This document shows positions 42,672-49,152 of a stretch of DNA of 49,152 bases, in pieces. How positions within the stretch are numbered: the first letter of the stretch is position 1; each line of letters starts with the position of its first letter. The stretch lies in assembly GCA_002293525.1 (NCBI GenBank), contig DBDJ01000005.1, positions 1-49,152 of the forward strand. Reading direction: 5' to 3'. The notes under the pieces were generated by a model. That model had not been told where the DNA came from. It searched no databases and saw nothing but the letters and a program-made list of their open reading frames with translations. This DNA is from Lachnospiraceae bacterium UBA935. GTDB lineage: Bacteria; Bacillota; Clostridia; Lachnospirales; Lachnospiraceae. A program made the translations under genes and the position numbers.

Positions 42672-44177
42672 CTAAAACATCATATATTTCAGGAAATATT
42701 CAGAAAAAACCGGATTAGATGTAAGCGGAATGACCTCAGCACTTTCGGCTATCCATGCGGTTTTTTTCATTAAATTGCTATCTTGCAGGAGCATCGCCGC
42801 ACCTTTGTGGGCGGCATTGCCGATAATGCGTGTCACCGGTAAAAGCTCTGACGGGATCAGCCCGATCTTAGCGGCGTGCCTCAGATCCAGGTAATTGCCG
42901 AAACCGCCGGCCATGTAAAAATCCTCGATCTGTGTTTTTTTGATCCCGGCTATTTCTGCCAATGTTTCGATTCCCGCCCGGAGCGCACTTTTAGCAAGCT
43001 GGATTTTCCTGACGTCTTCACAGCTGATTCCGATCCCTTCGTGCAGTTCCACTGACTGGCCAAGATATCCCGTTTCATCCATTAGCCCCAAGTCCAGCAT
43101 GACTGCCAAAGCATCCACGATCCCGCTGCCACAGATCCCGATAGCTGGAGCATGACCGATGGTAGTAAAATTCATCTTCCCGTTTTCCGCCCAGACCTTG
43201 TCGATCGCCCCTGTTATCCCATAAGAACCGCAAGACAGTCCATAGCCTTCAAACGCCGGCCCGGCAGCAGTCGAAGTGCAGTACAGCCGTCCGCCGTGCA
43301 TCAGCGCAAGTTCGCCGTTGGTTCCGACATCCGCCAGCAAAGCAGTTTTACCGCTATCGGCCATACCGCTGGCCAGAATCGCGGTTACGATATCGGCGCC
43401 GGCAAATGCCGCTATACATCGCGGGATATAGATGGCAGCGGAAGCATTCAGGCCGAGTCCCGTCGAACGGGAAGTGATGGTTTCACCGAATACGCAGTCA
43501 GCTTCAAAGGGAGCCTTGCCCAGTGCTGCCGGGTTTTTACCCGTCAGCAGATAAAGCATCGTCGTATTGCCGGTAATAACAGCGCCGTCGATCTCGTCGG
43601 GAGTGATCTGTCTTGCTCCGGCCAGCCCGAGGATCATTTCCCGCAGAGCTGCCCGCACACTGCCGGTAAGTTCCGGCAGGCCGCCGTGCATGGCGCTTTC
43701 AATCCGGCTGATAATGTCCGCCCCCCATGCAGTCTGCGGATTCATACCGATTGATGATGAAGTCTTGCCGCCGCCTGTCAGTGACATATGAAGCGTGGTG
43801 GTCCCGATATCAATGGCTAGCCCCCACTGTGAATAAAAACACTGTGAGTAAAATGAAGAAACGGCTTCCGGTACGGGGCAAGCATCCGAATAACTGGGAA
43901 TGACCAGCGGATTCCGGTTAAGGCATACGGTAATATCGCAATGAATCCTTGTCTGGCAGGCAAGGCAAGGCGCTCCGGAAATCGAAACCGTACATTTTTT
44001 ACAAAGTCCTTTTCCGCCGCAAGTCCTTGCAATTTCGATGCCATTGTCAGATAAAAGATCCGCAAGCAGAATTCCTTCCGGGGCCGAAAGCGTCGTGACA
44101 GACGATTCATTTTCCATAACTTTAACTATATGGTCGGCAGCGGCTTGATAATTTGTTTTTAAGTCCTCTATAACCAT
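42672..44177 (-). CDS. RACo-like ASKHA ATPase with N-terminal [2Fe-2S] domain (DUF4445)
   Basis: This 501-residue protein of the reductive-activator-of-corrinoid family has a plant-type ferredoxin signature at the N-terminus (CGGKGLCKKC and a later Cys in CLAC). An ASKHA domain follows: WGLAIDIGTTTLHMSL, ITGNTTMLYLLTGKNP, ALLADVGTNGELAL and DFYMAGGFGNYLDL. These proteins use ATP and an FeS electron to return Co(II) corrinoid proteins to Co(I). It is shorter than the roughly 600 residues usual for RACo, mainly in the linker. No corrinoid protein or methyltransferase lies in the window. The start follows GAGGTGACG; convergent with the RiPP operon, 42 bp away. Confidence 0.88.
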   Translation of the reverse strand: MVIEDLKTNYQAAADHIVKVMENESSVTTLSAPEGILLADLLSDNGIEIARTCGGKGLCKKCTVSISGAPCLACQTRIHCDITVCLNRNPLVIPSYSDACPVPEAVSSFYSQCFYSQWGLAIDIGTTTLHMSLTGGGKTSSSIGMNPQTAWGADIISRIESAMHGGLPELTGSVRAALREMILGLAGARQITPDEIDGAVITGNTTMLYLLTGKNPAALGKAPFEADCVFGETITSRSTGLGLNASAAIYIPRCIAAFAGADIVTAILASGMADSGKTALLADVGTNGELALMHGGRLYCTSTAAGPAFEGYGLSCGSYGITGAIDKVWAENGKMNFTTIGHAPAIGICGSGIVDALAVMLDLGLMDETGYLGQSVELHEGIGISCEDVRKIQLAKSALRAGIETLAEIAGIKKTQIEDFYMAGGFGNYLDLRHAAKIGLIPSELLPVTRIIGNAAHKGAAMLLQDSNLMKKTAWIAESAEVIPLTSNPVFSEYFLKYMMF

Positions 44178-44484
44178 AGTTACACGTCACCTCATGTCCG
44201 CTTTGGCGGAACAAAATCAATAGTTGATACACTTCGGCCAGGCCATGAGCAGTAACGAAGCACCAAAACGTCATGCCCAGCCAAGACAGCTTTAGCGCAC
44301 GCAGTTGCCGCTTACCCTATCATAAAATATAACACACAGCCCCTTCCAAAACAACCCGCACCAGATTTTTATGCCAGAATTTAAAAAAATTGACTTTTTA
44401 TGGATGTAACTTGAAAAATGGGGAAGAATCCTATAAAGAAGCTTTATAAGATGCGATTGCAAACCATAAAAACAGCTAGAATAA
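44178..44484. other. Divergent intergenic region between the RACo-like and sigma-factor genes
   Basis: 307 bp. Nearest the RACo-like gene is a small hairpin (TCCGC/GCGGA around 44199-44213). The rest, read from the minus strand, has several short complementary blocks but no riboswitch consensus (cobalamin, THF or SAM) that I can identify. No ORF is supported. Confidence 0.5.
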
Positions 44485-45660
44485 ATGAAAGCGATGGGGA
44501 AAATGAAAATAAAAGTATCGACAGAAACAAATTCAGCAATCAGTAAAAAGACAGGCAGTGGACTTCTGCAAAAGAAAAAATCAAAAAGCCAAACTGCCGC
44601 CGGACCGGTTACGGTTCCGCAAATCATACCGGAAACCAAGCCGGAAATAAAACCCCGGCCCAAGACCGAGCCAAGTCGTCCTAAGACCGTTCCTGAACCT
44701 ATTCCGTCACCGGAAGTATGGCCGCTGGCGGAACCGGAGATTACACCGGAAACACCGCAGACAGAGCCGTCGATTGAACCGTTGAAATTATTTGATACCG
44801 ATCCCGAAGCAGACAGTCTTGACTCCTTATGCGGAGAGGATTCCGTGCGGGCTTATTTGCGGGAAATCAGCTCGATCCCCCTTCTGGAAAAGGATGAGGA
44901 AATCAAGCTGGCCAAACGGATCGCTCTGGGCGATGAGTCAGCAAAAGAACTGCTGACCAATGCCAACCTGCGTCTGGTAGTGAGCGTTGCCAAACGATAT
45001 GTGTCGGCCGGCAACATGAACCTGCTTGACCTGATCCAGGAGGGCAATATCGGCTTAATGAAAGCAGTAGAAAAGTTTGACTACCATAAAGGCTTTAAAT
45101 TCAGCACCTATGCCATCTGGTGGATCAGACAGGCCATTACCAGGGCCATCGCTGACCAGTCCCGCATCATCAGGATCCCGGTGCATATGAAGGACCTGAT
45201 GAACCGCGTTTCCAAGGTTTCTCGGGAATTTACCGCCGACACCGGCAGGGAACCCAGCATATCCGAGTTGGCCGGCCTGATGCGGATGTCGGAAGAAAAG
45301 ATGGAAGAAATCGTCAAACTCTATCAGGACACCGTCTCGCTTGACGGCCCCATCGGGAAAGAAGAAAACACGTTTCTGATTGACTTTGTGGCCGATGAAA
45401 GCATGAAAGATATCTTTGCTGAGGTCGATTATATGATGCTGGGAGATGAAATAGACAGCATCCTGGAAGGCCTGAGTGAAAGAGAGCAGCGGATCATCCG
45501 GTTGCGCTTCGGCTTTGTTGACGGGCGTGTCTGGACGCTGGAAGAAGTAGGACGCGAATACCAGGTCACCAGAGAAAGAATCCGTCAGATCGAAGTGAAA
45601 GCCCTGAACCGGCTGCGGATGAAAAGCGAAACCAAAAAACTTCTGGCTTATCTGATGTGA
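44485..45660 (+). CDS. RpoD/SigA-like group 1 or 2 sigma factor with Pro/Glu-rich N-terminus
   Basis: The 391-residue sigma-70 factor has an N-terminal part of about 110 residues that is not region 1.1 but a Lys then Pro/Glu/Thr-rich linker (PRPKTEPSRPKTVPEPIPSP). Region 1.2 starts at DSVRAYLREISSIPLL. Region 2 has NLRLVVSVAKRYV, LIQEGNIGLMKAVEKFDY and KFSTYAIWWIRQAITRA; region 4 ends with VTRERIRQIEVKALNRLR. The core is close to primary sigma factors, so it should read TTGACA/TATAAT promoters. It is not next to dnaG. ATG 44485 has no clear ribosome binding site; ATG 44503, after GATGGGG, may be the true start. Confidence 0.9.
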   Translation: MKAMGKMKIKVSTETNSAISKKTGSGLLQKKKSKSQTAAGPVTVPQIIPETKPEIKPRPKTEPSRPKTVPEPIPSPEVWPLAEPEITPETPQTEPSIEPLKLFDTDPEADSLDSLCGEDSVRAYLREISSIPLLEKDEEIKLAKRIALGDESAKELLTNANLRLVVSVAKRYVSAGNMNLLDLIQEGNIGLMKAVEKFDYHKGFKFSTYAIWWIRQAITRAIADQSRIIRIPVHMKDLMNRVSKVSREFTADTGREPSISELAGLMRMSEEKMEEIVKLYQDTVSLDGPIGKEENTFLIDFVADESMKDIFAEVDYMMLGDEIDSILEGLSEREQRIIRLRFGFVDGRVWTLEEVGREYQVTRERIRQIEVKALNRLRMKSETKKLLAYLM

Positions 45661-45665
45661 TAAAG

Positions 45666-45706
45666 CATGTTACTGTTCGCTCCCACATGGCCTGCACAGT
45701 AACGTG
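45666..45706. terminator. Inverted repeat after the sigma-factor gene
   Basis: CATGTTACTGT (45666-45676) and ACAGTAACGTG (45696-45706) pair over 11 bp with one mismatch across a 19-nt loop. There is no T run, so it may be a factor-dependent terminator or a protein site rather than an intrinsic terminator. Confidence 0.4.
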
Positions 45707-45751
45707 ATTTGCGCTTGAGCACGGATCGGGCAAGCAATGGGCAAGTAATGG

Positions 45752-45774
45752 ACAAGACAAAATCGCTGTCTTGT
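45752..45774. promoter_or_regulatory. 8-bp inverted repeat overlapping the acetyltransferase promoter region
   Basis: ACAAGACA (45752-45759) and TGTCTTGT (45767-45774) are perfectly complementary with a 7-nt loop. The right arm merges into TGTGCTAGAAT, a possible extended -10, about 60 bp before the GNAT gene. It could be an operator. Confidence 0.4.
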
Positions 45775-45834
45775 GCTAGAATAAGATTATTAAAAAGTAC
45801 GGCAAGATAAACACCACCGCCGCATGGAGGGAAC

Positions 45835-46362
45835 ATGAAAAAATTACTAGCAGAAACAGAACGCTTACGGTTGCGACTGATGGAAGAAGACGACGCCGAA
45901 GCGGTATTTGCGTGGATGGGCGATGAGCGGGTTGCCGAATATATGCGCTATACCAGGTTTCAGTCCGTCCTTCAGGTGAAGGAATGGCTGAACAGCATTA
46001 AACCGCAAGAAAACTCCTTTTTAATCGGTTTTGAAAGAAAATCCGACAATACTCTCATCGGCAGCGGTGCCGTAGGCTATGTCGAAAAAGAAAAAGCCTG
46101 GGGCCTAGGCTACAATATCCGACACGACTGCTGGAATCAGGGCTATACTACAGAAGCAGTAAAAGCAATGATGAGATTTGTAATAGATCATTTTGATGCG
46201 CAGTGTTTCTATACCGAGCATGCCTTGGCAAACCCGGCTTCCGGTCGGGTACTAGAAAAATGCGGATTATCTTTCAGTCATTATGGCGTATATGCCAAAG
46301 AAGATCAGAGCCGCAGCTTCCGGGCCGGGTTTTACCGCGGGCATGTGGGCACCGATATATAA
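45835..46362 (+). CDS. GNAT-family N-acetyltransferase (RimJ/RimL type)
   Basis: The 175-residue protein opens with ETERLRLRLMEEDDAEAVFAW, typical of RimJ/RimL-like acetyltransferases. It continues with the strand/turn GLGYNIRHDCWNQGYTTEAVKAM, where Q-G-Y-T-T-E is the acetyl-CoA loop, and NPASGRVLEKCGL. It transfers acetyl to an amino group of a protein N-terminus or small molecule; substrate unknown. The start follows GGAGGG. Confidence 0.9.
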   Translation: MKKLLAETERLRLRLMEEDDAEAVFAWMGDERVAEYMRYTRFQSVLQVKEWLNSIKPQENSFLIGFERKSDNTLIGSGAVGYVEKEKAWGLGYNIRHDCWNQGYTTEAVKAMMRFVIDHFDAQCFYTEHALANPASGRVLEKCGLSFSHYGVYAKEDQSRSFRAGFYRGHVGTDI

Positions 46363-46389
46363 AGAAACACTGATGCCTCAGCATTTTCT
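46363..46389. repeat. Palindromic repeat, copy of the fabH-fabK spacer element
   Basis: AGAAACACTGATG, C, then CTCAGCATTTTCT: an imperfect palindrome that starts two bases after the GNAT stop codon. It shares 13 bases (GAAACACTGATGC) with the palindrome at 17342-17367, so the two belong to one dispersed repeat family. Confidence 0.6.
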
Positions 46390-46528
46390 AATAAAGATCA
46401 TCAAATATAGACCATAACAACGCAAATTGACGCAAAAACATACAAAACGAAAGAATACGACATTTAATGAACTTTTTTTACTTTTCCCGCATAGAGTATA
46501 GTAAAGAAAACCACGCGGAGAAAAGTAA

Positions 46529-47944
46529 ATGGATATTTTTTCAAAGCATATAACAGATCGCGAGAAAAAACACTGCGGCTGTGGGGAACGTGGGAGCCAC
46601 GGAGCATATACCGGCAACGGATATGAGGACTATAGAGGTTATGGTGATCGCACTGGATATGGCAGTCAAGCCGAATGCAGCAGCTGTGCTATTTTTAACG
46701 GTCTGAATGAAGGCAGAAGTTCCTGCGGTTGTGGAAGCAGCAATAACTACAATGACAGCAGAATCTTTGAAGCGAACCGGGGCTGTGGCAGCTGTTCCTG
46801 TGATTCCAATCGTGGCGGCGGCAGCTGTTCCTGTGATTCCAATCGCGGCGGCGGCAGCTGTTCCTGCGACACCAGCCCAAGCTACAGCAGCTGTTCCTGC
46901 GACACCAGCCCAAGCTACAATAGCTGTTCCTGTGACACCAGCCCAAGCTACGGAAGCTGTTCCTGTGACACCTATGAAGAAAGCGGATGTTGTGATACCT
47001 ACAAAGAAAGCAGAGGCTGCGGAAGCTGCAGTACCTATGGCAATGATAACTATGGCAGCTGTAATCCTTGCGCTGAGCGTAAATCCTGTGACAGCGGCGG
47101 CAGTGACAGTTGTGGCTGTGTGAATCCGAGCTGCGGTATTTACGTACACTGTGACAGTTGCGGCTACTATGAACCGAAAGGCTGTGATAATCATGGCAGG
47201 AGCGAATGCAGCTGTAAAGATCCGCAGAGCTCAAACGGCAATGACTGCGGCTGCGGCTGCCAGAACGAGCCCAGGTCTTGTGGCTGTGCCAGTTATGACA
47301 GTTACAGCGAAAGCTGCTGCAATGTCTGCCATGCGCCGCGAGCCAGTTGCGAATGCGGCAGTTACAGAGCAAGCAGCCAGAGCAGCTCATGCTCCTGTAA
47401 AGGTCGTGATGGCGGCCGTAAGGGCAGTTCCGAAGAATTCAGTCTCGGTTTCAACAGTTTTGCGGGATTCAGCTCTCAGCTCGGTGTCAAATGCTATGAA
47501 AAGCTGCAAGGAAAACCCAAGAAATGCCGGAAGCGCGGAAAATTACGCTGCCGCTGCAAGACCGATATGATTCAAAGAGGAATCTGCGACATTAAAAAAG
47601 GTCTTGAACTAAGCCAGAAGGGTTACAAAGAAATCTGCTGTAACAGTTTCTATGAAGGTGAGCAGTCTCTCTGCGCAGCGATCGAGGTAATTCGTAAAGG
47701 TTTAATCGACTTCAACAAAGGACTGCCGGATGTTCAGCCTTGCGTTACCTGTGACGGATGGAGGATACTTTACATGGGTGTCTGCCATATCGACGCCGGC
47801 TTAAAGGAACTCTGCAAAGGCAATAAAGAACTGAGTAAACACTGCTATGATAAGTGCTCTACCGAGGAAATTAAGAAAGGGATCTGCAGTCTTGAGGAAG
47901 GTCTGAAAAAATTCACCAAAGCATTGATTGATATCTTATATTGA
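46529..47944 (+). CDS. Cys/Gly/Ser-rich repeat protein, spore-coat-like
   Basis: The 471-residue protein starts after GGAG. Residues about 85-155 hold tandem 11-residue repeats of two kinds, GSCSCDSNRGG and SSCSCDTSPSY, encoded by 33-bp DNA repeats. Further CSC/CGC clusters run to about residue 290, giving dozens of cysteines. The last 165 residues are different: Lys-rich and helical, with internally similar blocks (RGICDIKKGLELSQKG, GVCHIDAGLKELCKG, KGICSLEEGLKKFTKA), three or four copies of a C-x-I-x-x-G-L motif. There is no signal peptide. It could be a cross-linked coat or crust protein or a metal-binding protein; both are inference. Confidence 0.8.
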   Translation: MDIFSKHITDREKKHCGCGERGSHGAYTGNGYEDYRGYGDRTGYGSQAECSSCAIFNGLNEGRSSCGCGSSNNYNDSRIFEANRGCGSCSCDSNRGGGSCSCDSNRGGGSCSCDTSPSYSSCSCDTSPSYNSCSCDTSPSYGSCSCDTYEESGCCDTYKESRGCGSCSTYGNDNYGSCNPCAERKSCDSGGSDSCGCVNPSCGIYVHCDSCGYYEPKGCDNHGRSECSCKDPQSSNGNDCGCGCQNEPRSCGCASYDSYSESCCNVCHAPRASCECGSYRASSQSSSCSCKGRDGGRKGSSEEFSLGFNSFAGFSSQLGVKCYEKLQGKPKKCRKRGKLRCRCKTDMIQRGICDIKKGLELSQKGYKEICCNSFYEGEQSLCAAIEVIRKGLIDFNKGLPDVQPCVTCDGWRILYMGVCHIDAGLKELCKGNKELSKHCYDKCSTEEIKKGICSLEEGLKKFTKALIDILY

Positions 47945-48032
47945 TCTGTCTGTGCGCCCAATTTCCCTATAATAATTAGTAAATTTTATATTATAAAAAG
48001 TTTTTTGTCGAAAGGTTTATTTATATCTGCAA

Positions 48033-48061
48033 TGCAGATTCTGCACCGTGCAGATTCTGCG
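48033..48061. repeat. Direct repeat TGCAGATTCTGC, two copies
   Basis: TGCAGATTCTGCA (48033-48045) and TGCAGATTCTGCG (48049-48061) are 3 bp apart. Each is itself nearly palindromic (GCAGA-T-TCTGC), so two small hairpins can form side by side, just before the large hairpin at 48075. Confidence 0.75.
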
Positions 48062-48074
48062 ACACGCAGAAAAC

Positions 48075-48112
48075 GATATCCCGCACGCCGGCAGAATGGC
48101 GTGCGGGATATC
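48075..48112. terminator. Perfect 15-bp hairpin between convergent genes
   Basis: GATATCCCGCACGCC (48075-48089) pairs perfectly with GGCGTGCGGGATATC (48098-48112) across an 8-nt loop. It lies between the Cys-rich gene and the convergent minus-strand gene, so a bidirectional terminator is likely, although no T run follows on either side. Confidence 0.6.
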
Positions 48113-48160
48113 TTGCCGATCTTTCTGATAGCACATGGGCATAAAAGCAGCATGCAGATG

Positions 48161-49144
48161 TTATTTAGATTCTAGTATGCTCAGGCTGCATTGTGTCACC
48201 GCTCCGTCTTTAACAGTATGTATCTCCTCTATCTTCAAGTATTCTGCAAAATTCCAATCCATGGTCACGGTTTCCAGGAAACCATTGATGGCATCGGTGA
48301 ACCATTTGTTAACCCTGTTCTTTAGTAGTGCATACAGCAGTGCCAGCGGGATCAAATATATTTTAATATTCAAGTCGGTTGCCTTGCTGGTGATCTTCAC
48401 TTGCTGAAAGTCTTTGATCTCTTTGTCCTGAGTGATGTGAAAGGTTGGCTTGGCCGTAACAGTAAGAGAGAAGTCGCAGTGTGGCATGACTTTCCCACAA
48501 AGTATCAGTATGGCATCAAACTGAAGTTTTATGCCTTCCGGTGTCAGATTCGCTTGGCCCTTAGTGAACCGCAAGCTGACGGGAATACCCAATAATTTGT
48601 CTATTTCCTTGCATTCCAGCGGTTTGGCCAGTAATAAGCTTTGCTGAACCAAAGTCAGGTATTCCTTCTTGAATATCGTATCCCGATCCAGCAGATCCAT
48701 GATCGGACCAAAGAGCAGATTAGCACTGATTTCCAGTTGTTCATTGGACGCTTGCTGTACATTGGACGCTTGCTGCTGCTCCTCCGTCATTACCGCCTCC
48801 GGTTCCGAGGTGGCAATCAGTTGGATTTTTTTCATGTCGTTACTGGCAGCCAGACAGAAGGTGAGCGGCAGAAATTTTTCGTCAATATCGAAGTCAAATG
48901 TGGCGAGCTTCCAGTTATGGTAGCGATCTGTCTCGTTCAAGCAATAGGTGAGCAGGCGGCCTAAATCGACATAATGAGGTAAGGTATGTTCTATTGTCGT
49001 AACAGCATGGATCCAATTCCCGAAAGATAGCAGCACAATGGCATATTTTCCTGGGCTGCCATCATCGTTTTTCTGAATCTGTAGCTTGAAATTATGCCAA
49101 TGAGGTTCTATTAACAGTGCTTCATTATCCAGGTCATAAAACAT
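48161..49144 (-). CDS. Unidentified protein, possibly truncated by the window edge
   Basis: I do not recognise the family. The frame encodes at least 327 residues from ATG 49144. It is still open up to the window edge 8 bases upstream, so the true start may lie outside. It is soluble and rich in hydrophobic beta segments, with a short repeated insert (ASNVQQASNEQ) near residue 126 and an amphipathic stretch (IPLALLYALLKNRVNKWFTD) near the C-terminus. The end (QCSLSILESK) is within the window. Confidence 0.7.
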   Translation of the reverse strand: MFYDLDNEALLIEPHWHNFKLQIQKNDDGSPGKYAIVLLSFGNWIHAVTTIEHTLPHYVDLGRLLTYCLNETDRYHNWKLATFDFDIDEKFLPLTFCLAASNDMKKIQLIATSEPEAVMTEEQQQASNVQQASNEQLEISANLLFGPIMDLLDRDTIFKKEYLTLVQQSLLLAKPLECKEIDKLLGIPVSLRFTKGQANLTPEGIKLQFDAILILCGKVMPHCDFSLTVTAKPTFHITQDKEIKDFQQVKITSKATDLNIKIYLIPLALLYALLKNRVNKWFTDAINGFLETVTMDWNFAEYLKIEEIHTVKDGAVTQCSLSILESK

Positions 49145-49152
49145 ATCATTAT

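Noticed and set aside
44178..44484. Cobalamin or THF riboswitch upstream of the RACo-like gene
   Set aside because: Some short complementary blocks exist, but the conserved core sequences were not found.
46541..47570. Ala/Val/Thr-rich and His/Arg/Cys-rich ORFs on both strands over the Cys-rich gene
   Set aside because: Low-complexity shadows of the TGY/AGC-rich coding repeats.

Overview
The window looks like a chromosomal segment of a low-to-mid GC anaerobic Bacillota (Clostridia or Negativicutes type). The signs are a FabK/FabT-type fatty-acid operon, Shine-Dalgarno sequences close to AGGAGG with frequent TTG/GTG starts, collagen-like GXY surface or spore proteins, a RACo-like corrinoid-protein activator and a Cys-rich repeat protein of spore-coat type. 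The species cannot be named from the sequence alone. No tRNA, rRNA or CRISPR array was seen.

Layout. (1) 1-4117, minus strand: a collagen-like gene is split by a 1,934-bp serine-recombinase element. The element ends lie in matching CTTG tetranucleotides, and removing it rejoins the Gly-X-Y frame exactly. (2) 4248-9255: a membrane acyltransferase, a secreted nuclease-like lipoprotein, a frameshifted small ORF, metA (acetyl-CoA type), a hicB remnant, and a MarR plus flavin-oxidase-like pair. (3) 9395-15979: an unfamiliar five-gene set of a zinc-ribbon membrane protein with WW/OCRE-like aromatic repeats, a bacterial PH-like membrane protein with a Pro-rich tail, a VirD4/TraD-like P-loop ATPase, an acidic Ser-Asp-repeat protein and a second zinc-ribbon membrane protein. 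(4) 16218-25655: fatty-acid operon fabH-fabK-fabD-fabG-fabF-accB-accC-accDA(fusion)-fabT, with two FabT-like palindromes around its promoter and a C11 tract just upstream. (5) 25810-26796: a GH130 phosphorylase. (6) 26797-42629: a markedly AT-rich, probably transferred, thiopeptide-type RiPP cluster. (7) 42672-49152: a RACo-like protein, an RpoD-like sigma factor, a GNAT acetyltransferase, a Cys-rich repeat protein and an unidentified protein at the window edge.

The most exciting system is the RiPP cluster. A 50-residue precursor, too short for a usual ORF cut-off, ends in the core SCDSCSCCISTSCCSVT. It is followed by an ABC exporter, a split LanB dehydratase (tRNA-Glu-dependent glutamylation protein plus a separate elimination protein), a candidate [4+2] pyridine synthase, an RRE/ThiF-like partner, an azoline-forming YcaO ending in AHPFP, SagB-type dehydrogenases, a zinc-binding ThiF-like cyclodehydratase partner, a second YcaO of E. 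coli YcaO type, an unknown protein and an SDR. All genes are co-directional and most overlap or nearly overlap, so one operon should convert Ser/Thr/Cys of the core to azoles and dehydroamino acids and probably close a pyridine macrocycle. The second YcaO, the duplicated dehydrogenase-like proteins and the absence of an L11-type resistance gene set it apart from textbook thiopeptide clusters.
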